Shown here piece after piece: positions 54,246 through 61,901 of a stretch of 64,000 bases of DNA. The position numbers and the translations under genes are program-made. Location: contig JAEWFD010000013.1 in NCBI GenBank assembly GCA_023388995.1, positions 52,021-116,020 on the forward strand, given 5' to 3'. Source of the DNA: Bacillota bacterium. GTDB taxonomy: Bacteria > Bacillota_I > Bacilli_A > Erysipelotrichales > Erysipelotrichaceae. Positions within the stretch are counted from its first letter, which is position 1. Each line of letters begins with the position of its first letter. The notes below the pieces were generated by a model. That model had not been told where the DNA came from and did not search any database. It worked only from the letters and a program-made list of their open reading frames with translations.

Positions 54246-54763
54246 GTATCTTGCGTCTTGCTTCAGAGCTAACATTCGACAGCATTGTTGATGGCGAAGG
54301 CCTGCGTTGTGTCTTATGGCTCCAAGGATGCCATCATGCTTGCATCGGCTGCCATAATCCCGCCACGCATCAATTAGATGGCGGTTTTCTCAAAGACAGC
54401 GAAGAACTGTTTCAAGAATTCATTCAGAACCCTTTGCAAGATGGCCTTACGATCAGCGGCGGTGAACCTTTCTTGCAAGCAAAACAGCTGCTTTCCCTTG
54501 CCAAAAAAGTCCAAGAAGCAAAAAAGAGCGTTTGGATTTATACCGGCTATACCATTGAACAGCTAACAGATCCCAGCCATCCCACTTATGAAGATAACAT
54601 GCGCTTATTGGCGTACTGCAATGTACTGATCGATGGCCGCTATATCCAAGAACAAAGAAATACACTTCTGCCCTTTCGCGGCTCTGCGAATCAGCGGATC
54701 ATCAATATCACCCAAAGTATTTGGCTGAATACATGGGTAGCATGGACACCTAAGCATAAATAA
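54242..54763 (+). CDS. nrdG: anaerobic ribonucleotide reductase activase
   Basis: 173 residues, radical-SAM activase. The cluster motif is GCHHACIGCHNP near residue 29 (CxxxCxxC), followed by TISGGEPF near 75 and the WIYTGYT segment. It generates the glycyl radical on NrdD. ATG overlaps the nrdD stop as ATGA, ensuring coupled synthesis. Confidence 0.96.
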   Translation: MSILRLASELTFDSIVDGEGLRCVLWLQGCHHACIGCHNPATHQLDGGFLKDSEELFQEFIQNPLQDGLTISGGEPFLQAKQLLSLAKKVQEAKKSVWIYTGYTIEQLTDPSHPTYEDNMRLLAYCNVLIDGRYIQEQRNTLLPFRGSANQRIINITQSIWLNTWVAWTPKHK

Positions 54764-54793
54764 GCATATAAAAAAACAGGTCTCCCTGTTTCG

Positions 54794-54822
54794 AACCGCA
54801 GACAATTGTCCGCGGTTTTTTT
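54794..54822 (+). terminator. nrdDG terminator
   Basis: AACCGCAGAC pairs with GTCCGCGGTT (one wobble) around AATT, followed by a T run. A smaller hairpin (AAACAGG/CCTGTTT) precedes it at 54774-54791. Confidence 0.8.
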
Positions 54823-54827
54823 GTCCA

Positions 54828-55550
54828 TTACCTTGCTGCTGGTTTGGCTGCTTCTTCCTGTTTCAAGAAAATATATGACGCAAATGCAACTGCCCCATAT
54901 AAAACAAGCTGCATCCATTCCTGCATACCTGTATAAGGCATGTATAAATTAATCACATAAAATACAAACATAATCAATACACTCTTCAGATTCAGCACCG
55001 GCTTTTTCAAATGGTATGCTTTAATCATAATACGTATAGCACAATATGACACAATAATGGAAGCAATTGTTCCCACAAACAAGGATCCCAAACGATCTAC
55101 TGTGATTGATCGCATAACCTGACTCATTTGATTCATCATATCTTCTCCAACTGCACTCACAAATTCAGGGTCCTGGCTATATTTTGTAAAGCTGATACTC
55201 ATAAACCCAATCAGCAAAAAATTCACAGCATTCGCCACAACTGCATTTCCCACAAAAAACGAAATAAAATTCCTGCTGTCTTTCTCATAAATCTTAGCAC
55301 TGCGCATTCCGAAAACGGTAATCATATTGTATGATACAACCCCTAAAAAGAAGGCATTGACTAAAATCGCTAAAAAATCGCCGGTAAAAATAAAGAAAAA
55401 AGCAAATACTTGTACCATAATTGCACTGATAATACCATACATACATGCTTTTTCTACCATCTTTTGCGAACGTTTCAAATAAATCATGCTACCTACGATC
55501 ACAACCACAGAAACAGCCAGCATACCATATGCAATTGAAATAATATCCAT
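54828..55550 (-). CDS. multi-pass membrane protein, unknown function
   Basis: 240 residues with about six membrane helices (near 5-25, 38-60, 63-80, 96-118, 150-172 and 190-230) and a short soluble loop near 120-145. The C-terminus ends EEAAKPAAR. GAGGAG precedes ATG 55550. I do not recognise the family and neighbours give no hint: nrdG is convergent and dhaM lies upstream with its own terminator. Confidence 0.65.
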   Translation of the reverse strand: MDIISIAYGMLAVSVVVIVGSMIYLKRSQKMVEKACMYGIISAIMVQVFAFFFIFTGDFLAILVNAFFLGVVSYNMITVFGMRSAKIYEKDSRNFISFFVGNAVVANAVNFLLIGFMSISFTKYSQDPEFVSAVGEDMMNQMSQVMRSITVDRLGSLFVGTIASIIVSYCAIRIMIKAYHLKKPVLNLKSVLIMFVFYVINLYMPYTGMQEWMQLVLYGAVAFASYIFLKQEEAAKPAAR

Positions 55551-55637
55551 GTTAACACTCCTCTACACATTCATATTTTACCATATTTTTAGTTTATGCA
55601 AAAGCAAATTGTTCGATCTTTTTATTTGCCATGAACG

Positions 55638-55672
55638 AAAAAAAAGACTATAAATAAGCGCTATTTATAGTC
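55638..55672 (-). terminator. dhaKLM terminator
   Basis: Minus-strand GACTATAAATA pairs with TATTTATAGTC around a 5-nt loop, followed by eight T. Confidence 0.88.
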
Positions 55673-55682
55673 CTTCTCACCA

Positions 55683-56072
55683 TTAAGAACGATATAACCC
55701 TTGCACAGCTGCGGTTACAGCTGCAACAGATGGATCCACCATGCATTTGACCGCAGCTACGAAAGCACCCTCTACAAGCGGAGCATCCAAATAAAGCGCC
55801 TTGCCGGAAATGGAAGGGTCAACATATTCCAATGCCTGCTCTATACTCATGACAGCACTTCCAATATCTGCGAATAAATATAGTTGTTCATATTCCGATC
55901 TTTCTTCCAGTACATTCATCAGATTTGCTGTATCACTGCCCAAGCCCCCATCGAAGGTCCCGCCAGCAGATACAATTTCAATTGCTGAACTATGTCCTGT
56001 CATTTCTTCAATCATTTCTTTCAAGCCATCCGTAATCTTACGGCTATGTGATACAACAATAATCCCAATCAT
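55683..56072 (-). CDS. dhaM: dihydroxyacetone kinase phosphotransfer subunit DhaM (EIIA-Man domain)
   Basis: 129 residues, a single PTS EIIA-mannose-type domain. Phosphorylation-site His is in VVSHSRKITDGL at the N-terminus. It passes phosphate from HPr to the ADP bound on DhaL. The usual extra HPr and EI domains of E. coli DhaM are absent, as in lactococcal DhaM. The start overlaps the dhaL stop (ATGA); the longer frame to 56120 lies in dhaL. Confidence 0.92.
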   Translation of the reverse strand: MIGIIVVSHSRKITDGLKEMIEEMTGHSSAIEIVSAGGTFDGGLGSDTANLMNVLEERSEYEQLYLFADIGSAVMSIEQALEYVDPSISGKALYLDAPLVEGAFVAAVKCMVDPSVAAVTAAVQGLYRS

Positions 56073-56662
56073 AGTGCTATCGAATCCAGCATTTTTGCAA
56101 ACAAGATACCCGAGGAGCATGACCCGGGATCAATATGTCCGATGGAGCGCTCTCCCAAATAAGATGCCCTGCCTTTGGTTGCCTTTAAATCCTTTGTACG
56201 TTCAACATAAGCTGCAACCGCTTCTTTCGTCAGCTGCTGTCTTTTCATATCTTGTATGACCGGTGTCCAAACATCGACAAGCGTTTTTTCACCCAGCACT
56301 GCTTTGCCTCGCTGCATAATCGCTTGCAAGCCAATCTCCAGCAGTTCTCCTAACTTAGCATCATCAAGTTCTGCTAACCCATCAAGCTGTTTGGCCATTG
56401 CCAAAAAAGCACTGCTATAAATAGGACCGGACGCACCGCCAACCTTAGCCAGCAACGTCATTCCCAACAGCTTGAATTCACCCGCTATAGTAAGGTCTTG
56501 CTTGCTTTCCCGGGTTTCCAGATAAATCTGCAAGCCTTTAGCCATATTGTAACCATGATCTCCATCCCCAATAGCATTGTCCAAATCGCTTAAATACTCT
56601 TGCTGCGCTATGATTTCCTGCGCAAAGGACTGAAACCATGTTTGTATCTGCAACTGATTCAT
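56069..56662 (-). CDS. dhaL: dihydroxyacetone kinase subunit DhaL
   Basis: 197 residues, the ADP-carrying subunit. AIGDGDHGYNMAKG near residue 29 holds the Mg-binding Asp residues; KVGGASGPIYSSAF near 75 and ASYLGERSIGHIDPGS near 170 are family marks. It receives phosphate from DhaM and gives it to dihydroxyacetone on DhaK. It starts 5 nt after the dhaK stop. Confidence 0.94.
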   Translation of the reverse strand: MNQLQIQTWFQSFAQEIIAQQEYLSDLDNAIGDGDHGYNMAKGLQIYLETRESKQDLTIAGEFKLLGMTLLAKVGGASGPIYSSAFLAMAKQLDGLAELDDAKLGELLEIGLQAIMQRGKAVLGEKTLVDVWTPVIQDMKRQQLTKEAVAAYVERTKDLKATKGRASYLGERSIGHIDPGSCSSGILFAKMLDSIAL

Positions 56663-56666
56663 ACAA

Positions 56667-57656
56667 CTACCAAGCAATTGTCGTCGCTTCTGCGTTCAAT
56701 AGATCAAGCCAGCGTTCTTCTTTCAAACGCAGCACTGTCATCGAAATACCAGCCATGTCGATAGATGTCATGTAATCACCCACAAAACTCTTGACTACTT
56801 CAATACCATCTTTCGCAAACATTTGAAGAACATCATTCGTAAATACATATTGTTCCATCAATGGTGTTGCACCCATGCCATTAATCAAAAGCACAATGCG
56901 ATCTTGTTTGCTTAACTTCAATTCCCCAAGGATCTTGTCATAGAATTCCTGAGCCATTACATGTGAAGATTGTAGTTTCTCTTTGCGATATCCAGGCTCC
57001 CCATGAATACCAATACCGAATTCAATCTCATCTTCTTCCAGCAAGAATCCCGGCTTTCCGGATTGCGGTGTCGTCGCTGCTGACAAAGCTAAGCCCAAGC
57101 TGGCCAATTCTGCGATTAATTCTTCTGCCAATGATTTGATCTCAGCTAAGCTGGCACCTTGTTCAGCAGCTGCCCCTAAAATTTTATGAACAAATACAGT
57201 TCCCGCAACGCCGCGGCGTCCTGCTGTCCATGTGGAATCCTCAACAGCAATATCATCATTTACAACGATATAATCTACTTGAATTCCTTCTTCTTCTGCC
57301 AATTCTTTTGCCATCTCAAAATTCATGACGTCACCGGTATAGTTTTTGATAACCATAAAAACACCGGCACCCTGTTCTGCAGCCTTGATTCCTTCAAACA
57401 CTTGATCCACAGTTGGTGATGTAAAGACATCGCCGCATACTGCGGCACTCAACATTCCTTGCCCGACAAATCCCGCATGCGCAGGTTCATGCCCGCTTCC
57501 GCCACCGGAAATCAGCCCAACTTTTCCTTCCCCCTTGTAGTTGCGTGCAATGACTCTCGTATCAGGTACCCGGTGTACAATTTCGCGATGTGCTCCGGCA
57601 AGACCTTCCAGCATTTCTTCTACTACATCTTCTTTGCGATTTAGGATCTTCTTCAT
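56667..57656 (-). CDS. dhaK: dihydroxyacetone kinase subunit DhaK
   Basis: 329 residues. GGGSGHEPAHAGFVG near residue 52 and the GIGIHGEPGY segment near 217 carry the His pair that holds dihydroxyacetone, the latter covalently. It phosphorylates dihydroxyacetone to DHAP using PEP through the PTS, linking glycerol or DHA use to glycolysis (and to fba). First gene of dhaKLM, with AAGGAGG before ATG. A cre-like box lies in its promoter. Confidence 0.95.
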   Translation of the reverse strand: MKKILNRKEDVVEEMLEGLAGAHREIVHRVPDTRVIARNYKGEGKVGLISGGGSGHEPAHAGFVGQGMLSAAVCGDVFTSPTVDQVFEGIKAAEQGAGVFMVIKNYTGDVMNFEMAKELAEEEGIQVDYIVVNDDIAVEDSTWTAGRRGVAGTVFVHKILGAAAEQGASLAEIKSLAEELIAELASLGLALSAATTPQSGKPGFLLEEDEIEFGIGIHGEPGYRKEKLQSSHVMAQEFYDKILGELKLSKQDRIVLLINGMGATPLMEQYVFTNDVLQMFAKDGIEVVKSFVGDYMTSIDMAGISMTVLRLKEERWLDLLNAEATTIAW

Positions 57657-57700
57657 GAGATTACCTCCTTATCTAATTTCATTATAATCTCATATACCCA

Positions 57701-57715
57701 AAATAGCGCTTTCTT
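57701..57715. promoter_or_regulatory. cre-like box upstream of dhaK
   Basis: On the minus strand AAGAAAGCGCTATTT matches 13 of 15 positions of the CcpA consensus WTGWAARCGYWWWCW. It lies about 15 bp upstream of a TATAAT (57681-57686), overlapping the -35 region, so catabolite repression of dhaKLM is plausible. Confidence 0.5.
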
Positions 57716-57836
57716 TCGATGGACAATTTTCGCTAAATTCAATGCTTCAATTCTTACAAACTGATCAATCACTCAATCACTTTGATAGAATACCGGCAAA
57801 CATGGTATGATAATAGTAGAAAAGTGGAGGAACTTT

Positions 57837-58622
57837 ATGCAGCCATTTCATATTATTTCACTCAATTGCAAACATGAACTGTTTCCGCAAAAGGAAGCCG
57901 CCTTCGTTCGCAATGAGCGGATTTTACGTTATATAAAAACTATCAATCCAATCTGTGCCGGCTTGCAGGAATTCACAGAACAGATGCATTTAAGCTTGCA
58001 GCCGCAATTAGATCATTATACCATCATCGGCGAAAACCGTTATGCCAGCAATCATGTCTTGAATGAGCAAACCGCGATTCTTGTGAATACACAGCAAGCA
58101 ATTATCTTAGAAAGCAAAACCATTTGGCTGTCCGCAACACCTGAAAAAGCCAGCAGGCTGTTTTCCTCCAGTATGCCTCGCACATGCACAATGGTTAAAT
58201 TGCGACTCATTGCCACCGGCCATGAATGCTATGTCTTCAATGTCCATTTAGATGTTGTTTTGCCTTATACGCGATATAAGCAAGCAAAAATTCTGCTGCA
58301 ATTCATGCATGAAATCTATCAGCAAGACCCTTTGCCAATGATTTTGATGGGTGATTTCAACGATCATTACCATAGCAAAACAATTCGCCTGATGCAAGAA
58401 CATACCAGTCAGCACCTATTTCAACTGCGTGATATCTATACAACCATGAACGCGATTCAATCTACCTTTCGTGGTTTGCATTCCTTTCTATTGGATAATA
58501 CGCCGATTGATTACATATTTGTGACTGATGATATTGCAATCCATCATGCCGAAGTAGTCAGCAACTTTGACTTACCTTTATCCGATCACTTTCCGATTCT
58601 GGCAGAACTCTCATTTCATTAA
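57837..58622 (+). CDS. endonuclease/exonuclease/phosphatase-family hydrolase
   Basis: 261 residues of the EEP fold: ISLNCKHE at the N-terminus (metal Asn), LQEFTEQ near 47 (metal Glu), NVHLDV near 140, MGDFNDHYHS near 172 and LSDHFPIL at the C-terminus (catalytic His). No signal peptide. Possible substrates range from DNA to phospholipid headgroups or sphingomyelin. GTGGAGG precedes ATG 57837. Confidence 0.82.
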   Translation: MQPFHIISLNCKHELFPQKEAAFVRNERILRYIKTINPICAGLQEFTEQMHLSLQPQLDHYTIIGENRYASNHVLNEQTAILVNTQQAIILESKTIWLSATPEKASRLFSSSMPRTCTMVKLRLIATGHECYVFNVHLDVVLPYTRYKQAKILLQFMHEIYQQDPLPMILMGDFNDHYHSKTIRLMQEHTSQHLFQLRDIYTTMNAIQSTFRGLHSFLLDNTPIDYIFVTDDIAIHHAEVVSNFDLPLSDHFPILAELSFH

Positions 58623-58644
58623 AAAAGCGGCAGCCGCCGCTTTT
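58623..58644. terminator. bidirectional terminator between EEP gene and mscL
   Basis: AAAAGCGGC pairs with GCCGCTTTT around AGCC; serves both convergent genes. Confidence 0.82.
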
Positions 58645-58645
58645 C

Positions 58646-59035
58646 TTATTTTTGCTGTGTCTTCAATAACGCTACAATCTCAGTAAGCAATTCCTCAGTG
58701 GTTGGTTTTTTAGGTTCATCCACTTTCACTTCTTCTTCCTTCTGCTTGAATCGCAATTTGTTAATCAAGCGGATAAAGATGAAAATAGAAACTGCTACAA
58801 TCAAGAAATCCACAATATTTTGGACAAAACTGCCATATAAAATTGCTGACTCTTCATTAATCACCCATTTTAAATCCTTAAAATCAACGCCTGCGGTCAA
58901 CACGCCAAAAATCGGCATAATGATGTCATTTACCAAAGAAGCAACAATCTTACTGAAGGCTCCCCCAATAATGACCCCCACGGCCATATCTAATACATTT
59001 CCTTTAAACGCAAAGCTCTTAAATTCTTTCCACAT
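58646..59035 (-). CDS. mscL: large-conductance mechanosensitive channel
   Basis: 129 residues. The N-terminal helix WKEFKSFAFKGNVLDMAVGVIIGGAFSKIV is nearly invariant in MscL, followed by periplasmic loop, second helix and the Lys/Glu-rich cytoplasmic bundle. It opens under membrane tension to save cells from hypo-osmotic shock. Start is ATG 59035 after AAGGGG; the GTG at 59044 is part of the site. Confidence 0.96.
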   Translation of the reverse strand: MWKEFKSFAFKGNVLDMAVGVIIGGAFSKIVASLVNDIIMPIFGVLTAGVDFKDLKWVINEESAILYGSFVQNIVDFLIVAVSIFIFIRLINKLRFKQKEEEVKVDEPKKPTTEELLTEIVALLKTQQK

Positions 59036-59094
59036 GCTATGCACCCCTTAATTCATCCTAGTTACTATATATGATTTCATAAATAAATGCAATT

Positions 59095-60339
59095 TTATTT
59101 ATTTTGATTACCAAGTAATTTGGTGCACCAAGATTCATATGACTCTTGCATTTTACATGCTTCATTTACTTGTTTCAGATGTTTGGTATCGCCAAATAAT
59201 ACTGCGCCCGAGAATTTCTGATCTACAAAGTAATACCCGCTGTAAGTCTTCTTTGCTTCATCTCTAAGCTGGATGATTTGATATTTCTTGGAAGTATCCC
59301 GGCCGACATCGCCGATGGCATACAACTGCGTATTCATGCCATGAAAAATAATCGCTGGCTGAGCTGGAACATATGATGCAGTTTCACCAATGCTATGTAA
59401 ACCGGCAACTCGGCCCATATCCGTCGCTTCCGGCCAAATACCGTAGTTAATGCCATTATGCTCTGCACAATCCCCGATTGCATACACATTCAATAGATTC
59501 GTCTCACAATGATCATTCACAACAATTGCCTTGTTGATTTCTACACCCGCTTCTTTGGCAAGTGCTGTATTTGCACGGATACCCGTGGACATGATGACAA
59601 GATCAGCATTGATCACACTTTGATCTGCCAGGCGAACACCGCTTACGTTCTGATCTCCGACGATTGCTTCAATCTTAACTCCAACCTGTACTTCCATGCC
59701 CTCTTGTTTTATTAATTGATAGAGCAGTTCTGAAGCGTTGCAGTCGAGCTGACGAACCATCAATTGATCAGCAAGTTCAAGCACGGTTACCTGCTTATTT
59801 TGCTTTTTAAATTGCCAAGCTGCTTCCAATCCCAAAACACCGCCGCCAATCACAACAACCGAACTAGCTTGCTTGGCAGCTTCTTCAATTTGAAGCAAAT
59901 CTTCATATCCCCGAATTGCATAGACCCCTTTCAAAGCAGATCCCGGAATCGGCGGAATAAAAGATGTAGCACCAGTTGCAATCAGCAACTTGTCATACTT
60001 TACCTGCTGCCCTGCTTCTAATACAATTTCCTGATTTGCAGGATTGATTGCCGTTACAGTGCTATCTGTATGGAAGTCAATGCGCTGCTCTTCATACCAT
60101 TGCGGTTTCTTAATAAACATCTTCTCAACTTCTTTTCCCATCAACAACGCTTTTGTCAGCATCGGACGGTTATAGGTGAGATATGGTTCCTTGCCATAGA
60201 TTACAATATCACAGAGCTGATTCTTCTCCCGGATTGCACTGGCTGCATAAAAGGCGGCTGCGCCACCTCCGATAATTACGACCCGTCCATTGAAAGTCTC
60301 TTTCATATCTTCCAGCTCACAAATCTCCAAATCTTTCAT
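59095..60339 (-). CDS. FAD-dependent NAD(P)H oxidoreductase (rubredoxin/FprA reductase type)
   Basis: 414 residues, pyridine nucleotide-disulfide oxidoreductase fold: FAD loop IIGGGAAAFYAA (about 23-34), NAD loop VIGGGVLGLEAA (about 160-171), and AIGDCAEH near 290. It resembles NADH:rubredoxin/flavorubredoxin reductases (NorW, HRB). An extra 25 residues precede the FAD loop. Its start follows the fprA stop by one base, so it likely supplies electrons to FprA. Confidence 0.88.
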   Translation of the reverse strand: MKDLEICELEDMKETFNGRVVIIGGGAAAFYAASAIREKNQLCDIVIYGKEPYLTYNRPMLTKALLMGKEVEKMFIKKPQWYEEQRIDFHTDSTVTAINPANQEIVLEAGQQVKYDKLLIATGATSFIPPIPGSALKGVYAIRGYEDLLQIEEAAKQASSVVVIGGGVLGLEAAWQFKKQNKQVTVLELADQLMVRQLDCNASELLYQLIKQEGMEVQVGVKIEAIVGDQNVSGVRLADQSVINADLVIMSTGIRANTALAKEAGVEINKAIVVNDHCETNLLNVYAIGDCAEHNGINYGIWPEATDMGRVAGLHSIGETASYVPAQPAIIFHGMNTQLYAIGDVGRDTSKKYQIIQLRDEAKKTYSGYYFVDQKFSGAVLFGDTKHLKQVNEACKMQESYESWCTKLLGNQNK

Positions 60340-60340
60340 G

Positions 60341-61558
60341 TTATGATTCCTTTCCATGTTTTTCTAAAAGTAATTGTCCGAATACTTTACCAAATTCAAT
60401 CGCCTGCAATTCTTCTTCTGCGCTTGGTTTAAACTTCACGCGAAGACCTTCAACCACCTTCATTCGCAGCGATTTCAATCGTTCGATTAAAAACGGCACT
60501 GCTTCCCCTGTCCAGCCATAGCTGCCAAATGCGGAAGCCAATTTCCCGCTATGTGTTGCCGGAAGCATTGTAGTCGCTAAATCCCAGATAGGCTTTAAAG
60601 CATCTCCCAGAATTGTCGGCGAACCAAACAAGATACCATCTGCATGATCCAGTACCAGCATCACATCCTCCGGCTTCTCTTCAACCATATCAAACAATCG
60701 TACATCTTCTACTCCAGCCAATTTGGCACCCTCTGCGATTTTATGGGCCAATGTCCTGGTGTAACCATAGGAACTGACATATGGAATGGCCAGCAGCGGT
60801 ATTTTATTTTTGGCAACTTTAGTATAGGATTCATATGCTTGATAGAAACGCTCTAAGTCTTGATCCAAAATTGGTCCATGACCATTGCAAATCATTTCAT
60901 AGTCCACATCACGCAGGCGATTTATACCCTTCACAACAAATGATGTGAATGGTCCCATAATACAATCATAGTAATGTTTGTATGCTTCCATATGGTTTTC
61001 CCGTTCTTGCGCCGTTAGATCTGATAGTTTCAATTCTCGCGGGCAATAATGAGCACCGAAGAAATCACAGGAAAACAGCACTTTTCCTTCTACCCAATAC
61101 GTCATCATCGTATCCGGCCAATGCAAGTTTGGAGTAATCATAAACTGCAGCGTTTTGTCCCCCAGCGACAAAGTATCATTTTCCTTTACAGCCAGTTCTT
61201 TGAATTCGCAATTGACTATTTCCTTCAAAAATTTCAATGCCGTTACACTGCCTACCAGCGTTACATTGGGATTTAATTCAACCATCCGCTGAATAGATCC
61301 AGCATGATCCGGTTCTGTGTGATTCACGATTATATAATCGATTTTCTGGAATGGAATCAATTCCTCGACTTTAGTTACGAATTCATCTAAAAACTCTAGT
61401 TTTACAGTATCTACTAGAATCGTCTTATCACTGCCTCGCAGCAAGTAGGCATTATATGTACTGCCATATTTCGTCTCTACAATAATATCAAATATTTTTA
61501 AATCAGGATCTTTTACCCCGATCCAATATAAGTCTTGTTTTATTTCTAAAATATTCAT
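60341..61558 (-). CDS. fprA: FprA-type flavo-diiron protein
   Basis: 405 residues: MBL-like diiron domain with NHTEPDHAG near residue 80, HWPDTMM near 146, SCDFFGAH near 165 and NGHGPIL near 225 (all iron ligands), then a flavodoxin domain with SSYGYTRTLAHKI near 260. It reduces oxygen to water or NO to N2O, protecting anaerobes. ATG 61558 follows GGAGG. It forms an operon with the FAD oxidoreductase and is divergent from an EAL protein. Confidence 0.94.
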   Translation of the reverse strand: MNILEIKQDLYWIGVKDPDLKIFDIIVETKYGSTYNAYLLRGSDKTILVDTVKLEFLDEFVTKVEELIPFQKIDYIIVNHTEPDHAGSIQRMVELNPNVTLVGSVTALKFLKEIVNCEFKELAVKENDTLSLGDKTLQFMITPNLHWPDTMMTYWVEGKVLFSCDFFGAHYCPRELKLSDLTAQERENHMEAYKHYYDCIMGPFTSFVVKGINRLRDVDYEMICNGHGPILDQDLERFYQAYESYTKVAKNKIPLLAIPYVSSYGYTRTLAHKIAEGAKLAGVEDVRLFDMVEEKPEDVMLVLDHADGILFGSPTILGDALKPIWDLATTMLPATHSGKLASAFGSYGWTGEAVPFLIERLKSLRMKVVEGLRVKFKPSAEEELQAIEFGKVFGQLLLEKHGKES

Positions 61559-61901
61559 ACATCCATCCTCCATTTATACCCCAAAGATATCATAATGCTA
61601 TTTCCACTTCAACAAAGACGCCCAATTACTTCCAACCAAACTAAAGTAATCCATACTAGTATGATACGATGCATCATGCTACATACAAGTATGCCGAGCT
61701 ACAGCACCTGGCATCATCACTTTACAGAAGTTTTACCGGCTTTTAACCGATTTACTACCGTGCAGTATTCCCTCTGTATTATACTATTTATAGCAGCAAA
61801 ACGGATATCCAAACGGCATTATTTTGTGTCCCACCTCTTTGTTTAACCCGGTAATCCAACAGGAAAGTCCATTTGAATATCTTGTTGCAGGAGGATAATC
61901 A
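61559..61901. other. 343-bp divergent control region between fprA and the EAL gene
   Basis: No credible gene: an 83-codon TTG-start frame at 61595-61846 has neither ribosome site nor protein-like composition. It holds two operator-like palindromes (listed separately), a fprA promoter candidate near 61575-61610 on minus, and the AGGAGG site of the EAL gene at 61889-61894. Confidence 0.6.
61652..61693. promoter_or_regulatory. twin palindromic operator candidates
   Basis: CATACTAGTATG (61652-61663, perfect dyad) and CATACAAGTATG (61682-61693, dyad with two central mismatches) share the form CATAC-2-GTATG and are exactly 30 bp apart, about three helical turns. This suits cooperative binding of two dimers on one DNA face. 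Confidence 0.55.

Noticed and set aside
57657..57836. Possible glycine or other riboswitch ahead of dhaK or the EEP gene
   Set aside because: No conserved aptamer core; only a TATAAT box and the cre-like site stand out.
61595..61846. 83-codon frame in the fprA-EAL control region
   Set aside because: TTG start, no ribosome site, odd composition, and it covers the twin palindromes.
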